NCBI GenBank assembly: GCA_017591395.1
Contig: WEDG01011610.1
Span: 62,001-126,000, forward strand
Length of the DNA: 64,000 nucleotides
Reading direction: 5' to 3'
Origin: Schistocephalus solidus
Lineage: Eukaryota > Platyhelminthes > Cestoda > Diphyllobothriidea > Diphyllobothriidae
Shown one piece after another: positions 1-11,800 of this stretch; position 1 is the stretch's first letter, and each line of letters starts with the position of its first letter. Both the position numbers and the translations under genes were made by a program. The notes under the pieces are model-generated. The model was not told the origin of the DNA, made no database searches, and saw nothing but the letters and a program-made list of their open reading frames with translations.

Positions 1-253
1 GCCCATAAGCTACTGCTTTGGTTTTTGAATTTGCTGTTGGTTTCCAGAATTTTCTGTCACAAAGAATGGCCTTAGCGTTCTCATAATAGTCTTGTCCGTT
101 CATAATGACTCTTGTACCTCCCTTATAAGCAGGTAGAATGATTATTGTGTCGACCCGCGTCAGTTCCTTCATAGATTTTGACTTTGCGAAATGAAGTAAG
201 GAAGTCTGTGCGCCACCTTCAAGGAGATAACACTTTCTCGAATGGAGCGTACT
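1..253 (-). mobile_element. Penelope-like element, N-terminal part of reverse transcriptase (fragment, runs off the window)
   Basis: On the minus strand a frame stays open from position 253 to the window edge, about 84 codons. It contains DTIIILPAYKGG at 116-151, then RVIMNGQDYY and AILCDRKFW. This matches the conserved block upstream of the RT palm in Penelope-like elements (consensus around I-ILPADKG-TVVM and DY followed by LL-D--Y). PLE RTs copy their own RNA and integrate with a GIY-YIG nuclease. The usual ADKG reads AYKG here. An in-frame stop lies at 254-256, and the rest of the element would lie left of the window. The family call is from motif recognition only. Confidence 0.7.
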
Positions 254-1443
254 TTACCACCTGTTGTTTCGGTTCACACAAACAAAGCTTCCAGTTCCGC
301 AATGAAATCGAATTCGGGTCAGCATCTGCGGTGTTGAAATAGGTTTCATGCCGTAGCACGTATAGTTGATGCTCTATTAGATCTCAGAGCATTGATGCTG
401 TAACTGAGCAATATTAACGGGTACAGAAGGCTGGTACCACCCAAGATCTGCCCGAAAATACAAAGATCACATGCAGGCTATCAGTGATAGTTCCGCCAGA
501 TACTCAGCAAGGCTTTTACATCTTTAACGAACACTCTTCTCAAATTTCTGTAATATGTGATTTAGAGTACGCACTCACGCTATAGCAGAACGAATGAGCT
601 CAAAAAAATTAAGGTTTTTATTTCCGTTTAAAAGACTGCTTGTATGGGGTAGTTTACTTGCCAACCAGGAAAGTTAGTCCCTAGTATTTCTATTGCGCTT
701 TTAGCTTGAATATGTAACATGAGATAACCAGAACTGTTCACCGGTAACTTAAACATTGAACTCACCGTAAAAGATGTATAAATTCGTGCACAAACCCCAA
801 CTGTCAAAGTAAAGCTTCATGGATTTAAGCATAGCATAATCACTGCCGGAGAAATCTACTGTATAAATAAATATATTGCATGAAAAAAACTCAAATAAGT
901 TGAGCGTAAAACCCTCTCCATAGTGCCTTATTCTGAACAAAATGATCCAACTGAGTAGCTTTCACTGAACTCTCAATGTGCTAAAGATATTCGGTTTTCC
1001 ATATTCTTAAGCGAACAAATTGACAATGCGAATTTCGAGCGCCTCATATCTTATTATAGTCCCAAATATTTAACGATTCAGGTCGCTATTCACGTAACTT
1101 TATTACTTTTGTCTTTGGGAATTTTATCCTTTACAGTGTTCGTTGTGCTACGAGCTCATTGATAATCAAAAGATACAACTGTTCACTTTAATATACTGGC
1201 ATAAGATGTAAAACGTAGAGCTTAGAGTATCTGAAAAATCATATTTCACTCAAAATTATATGAGAACATGTCCTGTTTTTTTCGCACTGTTTGTTCGGAA
1301 CACAAAAGCAAATGCTTATATTACAGTCGCCACCGAACTCATGTGGTTCATAAATGAAGCTGATAATACCCAGCTGAGGTATTCAAAGATAATTGGAGAT
1401 GGACGTAGGAATGATATAACCGACAAAGACAAGTGAGACTAGG
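254..1443. other. No gene seen; AT-rich non-coding DNA
   Basis: The first about 150 bases may still be degraded PLE sequence continuing from the left-edge fragment, because fragments of the same reading appear in other frames. Beyond about 420 I see only AT-rich sequence with short random open frames on both strands and no recognisable domain. Confidence 0.4.
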
Positions 1444-1625
1444 ATGGCTTTTTCTGGCTTATGAGCTGTCATGAGCCAGCCACACCAAAACCCAGGTGCG
1501 ATTCTGCCTTTATCGCTAGCCAATACGTCCGCTGGCTGAGTCCTACAGTGAGCCCCAAGGCGTTACAGGACGAGTAGATCCCGTAAATTGATCGGTGAGC
1601 GCCCGTCTACCATGGACATATGCGT
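1444..1625. repeat. SINE-like dispersed repeat, copy A
   Basis: The stretch begins with TGGCTTATGAGCTGTC and ATGAGCCAGCC and ends with GATCGGTGAGCGCC. The same start and end signatures recur at about 37,340-37,530, and the end signature recurs at about 59,690-59,770. It is more GC-rich than its surroundings. I read it as a short interspersed element, but no terminal duplication was verified. Confidence 0.55.
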
Positions 1626-4600
1626 CCTGTTTTTCTGACTTTTATTATATTCCTTCATTTATTTCATAATAAATTGAAAAGTGACATAAAAATAACGATA
1701 TGCCTTCAAACTATGAGTATTTTGGTATTTTCGGCTGCTTAGGGCATACTAGTAAGAAAGGTATGAAAGGAATTTGACACTTAATGTATACAATAATACT
1801 ATGTTTCTTCCTGTGAATGTCTGAAGTATTTTGATGCAGCGCATAGCATGCATCAAAACACATAAAGCATTTCAATTCAGTTCACGTGACTTGAGAGAAA
1901 ATGTAGGCAAGCGTGTATGAACTCCCTATTTAGAACAGTTAACTCTGCTACAGAAAAATGTGCAGCTGGAAATTGATTGACATATGGGTGTATGGAAGGG
2001 CAGAAAAAGTAAACTTGCCAGTGTATTACTGAAGATGCTAAATGTTTTGGCTGATATGCTGTCTTGCGTCGAGATATTTAAAGAAAATATACAAAAATGT
2101 TATTGCTATATAGGGTGTAATAGCTTCAGAAGGGTGTAGCATTCAGACAAGACGATGCAGTGGGATAATTATGTTAGGTTCGGATGGCGTGGTAGTCCTC
2201 ATGGCTGAATTCATCTTGCTTCCCTTTAAACGTCTCTGTGGATGGAGACATTAGGATGTCTGTAGGTGGATCATTCCATTCCTCATTCGTTCTTTTGAAG
2301 AAGAAGATAAAGAAGAAAAAGAAAAAGAAGAAGACGTTGTGTTCTGTCTCACTAAAATCGCATGCATTTTGAGAAGCTATCCTCACAGACTATTTGAGCT
2401 GGCCAGCTGTAAGAAGTCGCGGGATGCAAGGCAAGGGGACTAAACCCACAGTATGCGAAATGATTGTGTCAAGTCACCTCGTTACCTGTAATCAAAAGGA
2501 AAAAGGTTGAGATTTTACAGCCATGTATAGAAAGGGAGTGCTTTTTATATGGAATGCACAAAGGTTTATCCAATTAATAAACTTTTGCTCAAATGGTATC
2601 GCGATGATGAGGATGAGAACGGAGCAGTTTGAAATGTCAGGCATTGGGATTGACCAGAAATATACTTTAAGTCCCCTTACTAAAAGACCCTTCAGACTTA
2701 TTCTGAAAGTCAAGGAAAATACTTAAACCAAATTCCATCAGCAGCTACAACAGAAAAAAACAACGTTACATTTGCATTTTGTATACAACAGTTAGTAATA
2801 TTTAAAGAAAGATTATGAGGAGCTTATCGGGCCCAGATTTGTTTTCGTGATGCTGTGTCACTAAATTGCGATAATGCATGTGACCCACTTTAGTGGTCAA
2901 CTGCATGGGATTTTTGCTGTCAGTAGAAAGACCCGCAATTTTTTATGCTTAACAACTGATGAAAACACTCCTTGATTAGTATGCATTATCTATTCCCAGC
3001 TTTCTATGGGAAGAACTTAATTTTTGCTCATGCCTTAATCGTAAAACACAATGATATAGGAAAACTGGACATATATGCATAAATATTTGGTCTTACCTCC
3101 GAGAAAGCTTAAGAAGGCCTAGATTTTAGACTACGTTTTGCTTTAAAGCAAAACTCAACTGTTACTCCCGTAACAAGCTTTTTCAAGAACAGCTTGCGTG
3201 CTACTTAAACAGGAAATATACGAATAAGGCCATGTGCATAATGACATCAAGCTATCTTTTGTCATTCTTGCCAAGATGAATTGCATTTTAATTGCCCTAT
3301 GAACTCCATTCTTGAAAGCATAAACGGTGTACTTACTAGATATTTAAGAAGAATTAAACTTGACACCGGGAGTTTTTTCGGAGACGATGGTCAGTATGCC
3401 ATGTAGACTAAGATGTATTCTCATTCTGGCACAAACCAATCAGCACCTGAAATGCACTTAAGCAAGCCTTCCTATTCGAAATTCAATTTCAAAATTTAGG
3501 ACCACATGTCAGGTGCTTCTCGGCATATTCAGAAAATGGGTTCTTGGGGAACGTTTGCTCTGTTTTCGCTTATATTCGATACCATCGAGATCTGATAGCT
3601 TTTGTATTGCATAAACGCTCGTAATGCCTATCTATTAAGCTTTTATTCTAAGACTTACTTTATTCAAATATGTGGAAGCGTTATTGTGCTCAAACGAATT
3701 TAAGATATTTTTGATGTTTTGGTGTATCCTTGGCGCTTATAAACGCCCGCAAAAAGAGCTGCAAAATGTCAAGATGTGTGGTTGAGTTGCCTTCTTTGCC
3801 AATGCAATGTCTAAATCCATTTAGTCCACAGTTGCAAAGGTATCCAAACGGTTCGCCGGTTTTGTCACCTAAAGTGTTTTTTTCGAATATTTGCGCAATA
3901 ATAATATTCGGCAAATTGGTGGTGAAAGAACTGATTTGTTTCGAAAATATCCACAGTGTATTACTAGCTACTATTGTGTTTATATGTTAACGTCTTATTT
4001 ATCTCCCAGTTCAATGAAGAATAAGCCAGCAAAATATATGCACGAGGTTTCTTCTAAAAATATATGTCTTTTGTCTTCAGTTCTGTTCAGTTAACAAGGA
4101 TGTACTTTAAACAGAAGTTTAATTCTCTAGATAATATATTTCTCAAATTTTGCGAGCAATTTCAAAATGGGATTTCATTTTCAAGTGGAAAGATAGTAGT
4201 CTTGTCGACTAAATTAACTCTAAATTTTCAATAAGAAGAAATGTCTATGTTAATTCTGAAGTCATTATGATTTTTTGACAGTTATATTTCCGTAATATCA
4301 AAAAATGTAGTGTCTTCGACGGTCACAAAATAAGCGTTCTAGATACGCATCCTTAAAAAGTGGATCAAAGGAGCATGAAAGTACAAAAACGTCACGCAAA
4401 CCTTAGCCTAATCCTTTCCTAATTTGTATCGGATTTTCGTCTTCAGTTTTGAGTGTTTGCCATTTTTCATAAACTTTGCCTTACCAATGAAGGCTAGCAC
4501 GCATAGACTAAGAATTTCAGCAGTTCTGCTTTGAACTTCTTTGCCAAACCACTGATCCAGACGCATCTCATCCAATTTGCGGAGGATAAGCCTTTCGACA

Positions 4601-5714
4601 GAGTAATTACTTCGCAGCAGGCTCGTCCAGCTTAACATTCCACCAAACAGACATGATCACCAGAGCATTAGAGGGAGGGATAAAAGGCAGGAAGAAACTG
4701 CAGTGTAGCTAAAATAGAAGCTGATTTCTCCCCTGGCCAAAATGCTAATATGACTTCTACGGATGGAGTAGGATAAAGAGGAGTTTGAAATTAGCCAACC
4801 AGATGATGTTTGCATCGCTAGCCTTGTAGCAGCCTTTACTCAGAATGTCCAGCGTTCACCAATTACCGAGGGAGTAAACGTGTTCTTGTCAAAGAATAAA
4901 ACTATGGAAATCAGCCGATTGACAGTCGATCGTAATATGGCCCTCCTATTCCTTCTGTTAACAAAAGTGCTACAGCTCCTTGGATGTCTCGCGGAATTGG
5001 AGTCTGCCCGTGAGGAGTTTTCTTTGTTGTTTATGTAAAGTTCAATGACCATTTCAAACTTCTTTTATATACTTCTATTTCATGATTCATTTCTAAATTC
5101 TGCTATTAAGTAGAGATGGGACACTAGCTTCAGCGTCTTACGATGGAACTAAACAATAGACTATATTGCGTGAAAAAAAAACACTGTCACTAGTCGTTTT
5201 GCTTTTTTTGCCAGTGATCACACCAATTTGTTTGAGTCATTTTGCAAAGTAGCACTGAGTGACTAGTGGTTGCTCTCTAACTGACTTCCTCTATGTAGGT
5301 TGGTTTAGTTTTTGAGGTTTTTTCTGGTTGTACATTGAAAGAAAAAATATTTGTGCCTAGAAAATGCTTTCAGTCAAATAAGCACACATGGACACATGGA
5401 CAGAAGCAAGAGCTTGAAGCTTTGCTCACCAGAGTGCAAATTTAAGTATCCTATCAAAGAGGTGGTCTAAAGGCGTTAATAAAGAGAAAAAAGATTAAAT
5501 TTTTTTCCTCTGTCCATAATCTTAATTGTGTTAGAACAGAGAACTTTCTATACATCTGCGTTGACGACCGAAATTCCTGCGCTCCTCTTTTATAGTCAGG
5601 GGACTGGCATGGTTAATTATCCTATCCCCTTCTCAGCTTTTATTTTCCATTGGAGAGGACGTTCGATTGATGAAGCCAGACAGGCTGTTTTCTGTAAGGT
5701 TAACTGATTATTCA
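1626..5714. other. No gene seen; includes a purine tract near 2,297-2,335
   Basis: About 4 kb of AT-rich sequence with no recognisable exon or element. A strand-asymmetric GA/AAG tract lies at about 2,297-2,335. Open frames here (for example 2,492-2,713 and 4,408-4,638 on minus) carry no domain and look random. Confidence 0.4.
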
Positions 5715-6205
5715 GCGATGATGCCCGTGTAAACATTGAGGGTAGTCAACTTCGACGAACGTACGTTTTCAATTATTCATCGACGAACCTGTACAAGGGG
5801 GGGTAGAGTAGAAAAAGTTTACCCATCCAATAATCAGTAAGTGTGGGGTAAAGGGGTAAGGAAATTCAGGCGTCTAGTTGTGTCAAGGGCTTAGGCGAGG
5901 GTGGGGGATATGAGGAAGAGAAAAGAGGCATATGACAGTTAGCTTCACCTCCGTCTTGTCACTGCAGCACAACGTGGCAGGTGTGAAGAGGCATGGTGGA
6001 TTAATTCTTGGCCAAGGGAGACCTAGGGCCTGTATGAACGCTTTATATGCACACAAGGTTGGGTCAGCTTCCCTTATGGTCACTGCGTCTGCCGTCTAAA
6101 ATTATCCGCTATCGTTGAAATTTGGAATGTTTAGCCGGAACATTAGAGGTGACTCCGAATGACAGGTTAAACCCACCCGGTGACCACTGTCAATTTGAAA
6201 AAGTT
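5715..6205 (-). mobile_element. Penelope-like element, truncated 3' end, copy 1
   Basis: This segment aligns by eye with 23,920-24,610 and 26,020-26,530; shared landmarks are TGTAAACATT, the TTATTCAT block, GGGCTTAGGCG and the CCCGGTG(A/G)CCACTGTCA block. On the minus strand the frame includes IREADPTLCAYKAFIQALGL, which matches the end of PLE GIY-YIG endonucleases (AEA...P.LC..K.FVQAL.LPW). The 3' untranslated part lies at lower coordinates. Frameshifts break the frame, so it is a dead, 5'-truncated copy. Confidence 0.65.
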
Positions 6206-8604
6206 TAGTTCGTAACAAAACATGGACAGGACAAACCACAAATTTCTACAGTTTTGTTCTGCTAAGTTAGAAGCGAAGCTTTATCCACTACGTTAGCAAC
6301 CAAGCTATGAGAATATGTACTCCAGGTACACTGGAGCCCTGGCGTGCGTGTTGAATAGAGGTAATTGGGCGTAGCGAATTTGTTGTTCTGTTTTTATCCT
6401 CATCCTTCAAAATTAAGCCGTCTACCAGAAGGGCTTAACTTCAACGCACATTTCATTAAGTGCACTGTGACATATTTATATTCCCTTTATTTTTCGACGG
6501 AAGAAATTTTTAAATGGAAGCCTCTAATTTAACTTACATTTAAAATTTGGCAATTAAAGGCAACTGTTGGCATGCATAATCGACAAACATATGTCCCTTC
6601 TTTAATGCGAAATGAGCTCTTTCTGCGAGAGTTCATCAAAGTTCACACCCATTTGGCTTCCTTCAAAAGGCTTGTCAAAATGGATGTGTTTAAAATGGGC
6701 CTTTCTGAGGGTTGAAAGTATTTTGATAAAATTTCCTTTACAAACTTTACAATAGAGACAGATGGATCGAGCATTCGTCCCCTCTTGGCAGCGAAACCTT
6801 CCAGTTCGGAAATCATAAACTCGCTAACATCAATGCAATACCAGTCAGTGGAGAGCAGATGCAAGTGGTGACTGCTGTGGTGAATACTGCCGCTGTCTTG
6901 GCATGTCGACCCCACAAAAACTTTTCAGCCGATGCTGTTGATCCGCATAACATTAAGGTCAGCCAAATCTTTACCTTTATGGATTATTAGAGTTAAGTCA
7001 ACCGGATTAAATTTTTATTCTGTTCGAGAGGTCCTTATATATAGCAAATGTTTCCTTTTCTTTTCTCATGAATAACGGTTTTTGTTGTCATGCACGATGC
7101 CTGTGAAAAGTTTTAGTGATTCGTTTCCCTTTTAAAACCTAGACGTTAAATTTCTCGGTTGTCAAGTGGGCTTTGCGGAATAGTGTTTTCTTTACATCCA
7201 TCGGTGTGGTGGGTTTGATGGCTTCTTGATAATATTCTTTGCAAACAAATTCATCAGAATATCCGTTCTCGCGAAACGGATTCTGGATCTTTTTAATCTT
7301 CCAAAAACCTCATAACTTGCGTCAAAGATATTTGCCGGGTTTCTTGTAATACAAGGCAATTTTTTTCTTTTATGGGCAGAATTCAGATACAATTTTGCAC
7401 AGTGTCAAATAAAGCGATACGACCTGACTGCCCAGTGTATATGCCTTCTCTTACGCATTCAGTTCCATTTTATGTCGGCATAATTTATGGTTGGATTAGG
7501 TTCACTTAACAACAGCCGAAATGTTTTGGAAACAGTTCCGTTGACTGAAATTAAAGCACGATAGTGATGTTCATAATCACCTAAAAAAGAGTGCGAATAG
7601 CCTATCGATGCATCTTTTGTTGAGGTATGTAAAAATATTTCCGGCTTTACTACAGCACGCATTCCTAGCACATATATAACTGCTCAATAGGTTTCCCATA
7701 AAATTTTGAAGTCAGCACACACCGAATGTTCAGTCAATAGTGGAAGCATAATGAAGAGGTGACCAGAGATTTCTGTACACGAATATCCTGAGCCAGCTGA
7801 TAGCATCAAAAAATCTGCGCACATGAACTCCGACGAAACTAGCAACGCCTTATGTAATGCTAATGATAAGGATTAACTTACGATAAGAAGTCATGCTACA
7901 TCAATACATCTACCTGCTTATCATTTGCCATGGTGTGTAACGCTGTAACAATCTAACTGAGTAATCTTAACCAATAAAATGAAAACAGGCGAGTTCCAGT
8001 AAGCAGTTCAACGAAGATGCGATCGTGGGTAACGTATGACCTAGTTTTTACTGTCAATTTACCTCACGCAAGTTGAGTTAAAAAGAAACGTCTCACATGA
8101 GTTTAGTCTGTCGTCTAAACTGTAGTTAGAGTTGAAAACTAAAAGGCCTAATATAAGGCAATTTAAGTGAGAAGAATTTTGCAGGAGGAGAAGATTACGA
8201 AGGCATGGACGTTGAGAAGGGACTAATGATTGGGCTTATCAAGTCAGCAGTTGTACCGGACACCATAGGTAGTATAACTCTTACTCCCAAAAAGGACAGA
8301 GTATTGGCAATTTGCATTGATGGCTCCACTCATTCACTTCTTTATCCTAACCTAACACTTTGACTCTAACATAATATATATGATTCATCCTCTCTATGAC
8401 CTAAGAACGTTGAAATTCATAAAATTCCAGAATTTCCGCTTCCTTTCGAGAACTGCACTTCCAATACTCTTTATAGCATTTAAGCTTGTAATCATATATT
8501 CATGGTAAGCTTAAGCTGCGTGTCATAGTACGAAACGTCTAAGATGCGCCACCTTGTATATAAGTAAGATAAATTCTCTAATTAAAGTCAGTTATGTCTG
8601 ACCC
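6206..8604. other. No confirmed gene; short unexplained open frames
   Basis: Minus-strand frames of 90 codons (6,643-6,915), 66 codons (7,192-7,392) and 70 codons (7,459-7,671) lie close together and use somewhat protein-like composition, but I recognise no domain and no splice-consistent joining. A plus-strand frame at 8,205-8,363 (52 codons) follows a TTTTGCAG acceptor-like site. The missing 5' exons of the Ig gene could lie here, but I could not find a convincing first half of Ig1 or a signal peptide. Confidence 0.35.
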
Positions 8605-8860
8605 ATGTTTTCTTGCCCCTCTGCCATTTCGGACTCGTTTCAGTTTATCTGGAGGCGGGCCGAGGACCCTACATACCTAACATTCAATCACCAGCGTATT
8701 ATCCAGGATCCAAGGTATCAGATACCAACGGCTGAATTCGGTGAAGTTAAAATGGATCTGGAAATCAAATTCGTTAATACCCAAGACGAGGGAGAGTACA
8801 TCTGTCTTTACCGTGGGGCGAATTTTGTACACAGCAAGCACATTTACTTACGCGTATTAA
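8605..8860 (+). CDS. Ig gene exon: most of Ig domain 1
   Basis: The frame reads FSC, then FIWRRAEDP, IIQDPRY and DEGEYIC, which gives a textbook V-type Ig domain with the cysteine 12 residues before the tryptophan. The donor is GTAAGC at 8861 in phase 1. The 5' border is uncertain. The only canonical AG acceptor compatible with the frame ends at 8643, which would start the exon at 8644 and drop the FSC. A stop codon at 8599-8601 blocks extension further upstream. Confidence 0.7.
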
Positions 8861-11800
8861 GTAAGCAATATTTATTCGTTGAAACACTTGTCAATGTTGA
8901 AGGGCCATGAACGTCCCATTTTTTATTTTGTCATTGAAAACGAAATAGCACATGCTCAGAAATTTCGAAGAAAGTGTAAGTATGCCAGGAATATATTCAG
9001 TTATGAAGTTCTAAACATAACCAACAAATTAAAATACCATATTTAATCAGTTTAAGCATATGACATGGTTTCTACATTTTGTTTTTTGATTTGCATTGTA
9101 ACTGCTAACAGAAATGAGTACCACGCAAATGGACTGTGCATATATCGACTTATTTTTATGATGAACAGGTTACTTAGAAGTATAGTGTGCGAAAGGAGGA
9201 ATAAAGAGGCTCTGAGCCCCTTATAATAATTTCAAATACGTGACTGCCATTTTGGAAGGCAAACTCCATATCTCATGCAACTAATATAACATTCAAACTG
9301 AATGCATTACAGAAGGATTGGGATCAACAGCAGTCTGTTGAGTTCCATGATTTCCTCTTTAGTTCCAGCCACAATAAATGAAAATGGTTCGTCGGCATTG
9401 CATCTTGTGGTTCGAGAAGGGGCGACTCAAAAACTGACATGCAATGCTTCGGGGATTCCAGCTCCAAGTCTTAAGTGGTTTTTCACCCCAATGGATGGAA
9501 TTCGTCGTCTTCTCAGTCCGCTAGAGGACAACCGTAAGTGGGTAGTTTATTACGACGAATGATATGCAGAATTCCAAATTCGAATGATATATGCTCCTAT
9601 AGGTGACAAGTAGTTCTTTCTGATCATTTTGATAAGATGGTACTTGGGTTTATACCAATATTCTTGATTGTCCAAAGTGGCTTGCAAATCAATCTTCAAA
9701 AGTTTACAAAAACCAAGGGCTCCACGAACGCGGCAAAGTTTGGTTGCACAAGGTGTATAATGCTTGAAATTTAAAAAGACCTTCGCTTATTCCCTTTAGC
9801 TAAAACAATTTAAAGAACACAAAATTTTGCCTGTATCATACCATAGGGAAATATGCTCATGTATCAGATGCTGGTTTCTCAGCCCACAAAAAAGTTTAAA
9901 TATCAAAATCAGAACCATCATCTCGTATAACATTTGCTTATAAACCTTTTTAATGTCAGCTTTTGCAAATTGATGGAAAGAGATATAATGGAAGCCATGT
10001 CATTATATTTTTCAACGTATTAAGCCCCTATGAATCTAAGTATATGGGGCTTCGGATGGCCAGCTGCTATTTTCAGCCCTCTCGTGTGATCTCCAAGCAG
10101 CCAAGCTCGGATCGATAAAGTTGTGTACTTTGTCAAGCACATGCGTTTTGCTCCCAAAACTTCCACTTTAATTGGGCAGGGGAAAGTGAGTGACTTGAGG
10201 TGAGATGCAGGTGTTGTGCCTGAATCTGATCGATACTAGCGGATTTCTTGTCAGACCTTCTGACATGTTAGAGTCGTGTTTCCTATATCTGTTCGTACGT
10301 ATTGTTTCAGTCTCTCTGATATTTTAAGCGGCCACAGGTATTAACGGATCTTTAGGTGCATTGAGTACAAAACTAATATAACATGCTTGCCAGTGTAAGA
10401 CAGGACGAATTGAAGTTATTTTAAGGCACAGTAAAAACCATCTTTTCGCGCACCCACACAGTGCCTATGAGTGTAAAACACCTGATATGCTTTTGGGATT
10501 TCACTAGTCCTATTGAGCTTTCACGAATGTTCTCCTTATTATCTTCAATCGCGTAGTTTCATGTTCCATTGTTTGTTAGAAACTAACTAGTCATCCGAAC
10601 CGCTAGTGTCAACCTTTCATAGTTATTGTACTAGATCCTCATGTACCCAGGGCTCAGAACTATGAGGTTCAGACAAATTCTAGCCTGTTGAATGTGAGAC
10701 TTCTAGCGGACAACTGCATTTGGGAAAAATAGTAATGCTTTTTGGATCACCCGTATTTCTGAATAGAATATAATCCAGATTCCAATTATACCTTATGTAA
10801 TTTTTTATTTAAGGCTTCGCATTTGCCGGAAACACACTAATTATTACAAACACAACTCGAGACTTAAAAGGAACGTTTGCTTGTATCGCATACAACGGTG
10901 TTCTTGGAAAAACCTCCCGTACAATCAATGTGGATATCTACTGTAAGTTTCCAGGGATGGGTTTAGTTATAAAATTTCACTGCTAAATGTTCCATACGGA
11001 GGACCAATAGGATAAATGGAACTCCAGACTAAAATATCGCTAGTTTTTCAGAGAGAGAGAAAAGCTTTTTTAAATTATCATGTCACAGTTTTCATCAAAA
11101 AACCACCATTCACTCTGAATAAATATAACTACGCAAAAGGACTAAAAAGAGAAGATAACAAACGATACATAAAAGTTCGCCTGTGCATGAGTCACAAAGT
11201 TTGTACCAGATTTACGTCCTGCAAAATAGTGCTGGCGTCGTTTGCAAATTACCTAATTATTGTAATATAAATTAACAAAGAATAACAAATAACAGTATGT
11301 AATGAGCACAATGTGTCAGTTCATGTACAAAAAAATTCACCTGTGAATAAGGGAGAGGAAAATAGCACCACCAGAATCGTTGCCTTCTTTTGATTTGAAC
11401 GCGGATTGAAGAAGTGCCTTTTTACGTGCCCTGGGCTCCTTAAAGATGCGTGTAGAAAATTGCCACTATATAGGAGTTTTCATCCTCCAGGGCTTTGCAA
11501 GCACCCGGTTATTGTTTTTCATTTGCTCTATTTATGAGCTTCCCTCAACTTAAAGAATTATTATGAAATTTTAGTTTCGCTTGTGTACCACAAATTTTTC
11601 CATTTCCAAAAAGGATAAAGAGGAGATTGTGGTATACTTCCAAACTGTGGTCGACGTTTGAAATTCACAGATTCGTTTTGAAAAGAATCAAATTTGGAAC
11701 CTTTTATGAAGCGATTTCACCAGCCATCTGTTCAGGGACGTTATTGACAAAACATACATGATTTATTAATTAAAAGGAATGTTAATCAAAGTTTGTGTGA

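Noticed and set aside
6643..7671. Cluster of three minus-strand frames as a gene
   Set aside because: The frames do not join through consistent splice sites and contain no recognised motif.
8205..8363. 52-codon plus-strand frame with VLAICIDG as the missing first half of Ig1
   Set aside because: There is no GT donor after the cysteine before its stop codon, so it cannot join the Ig1 exon.
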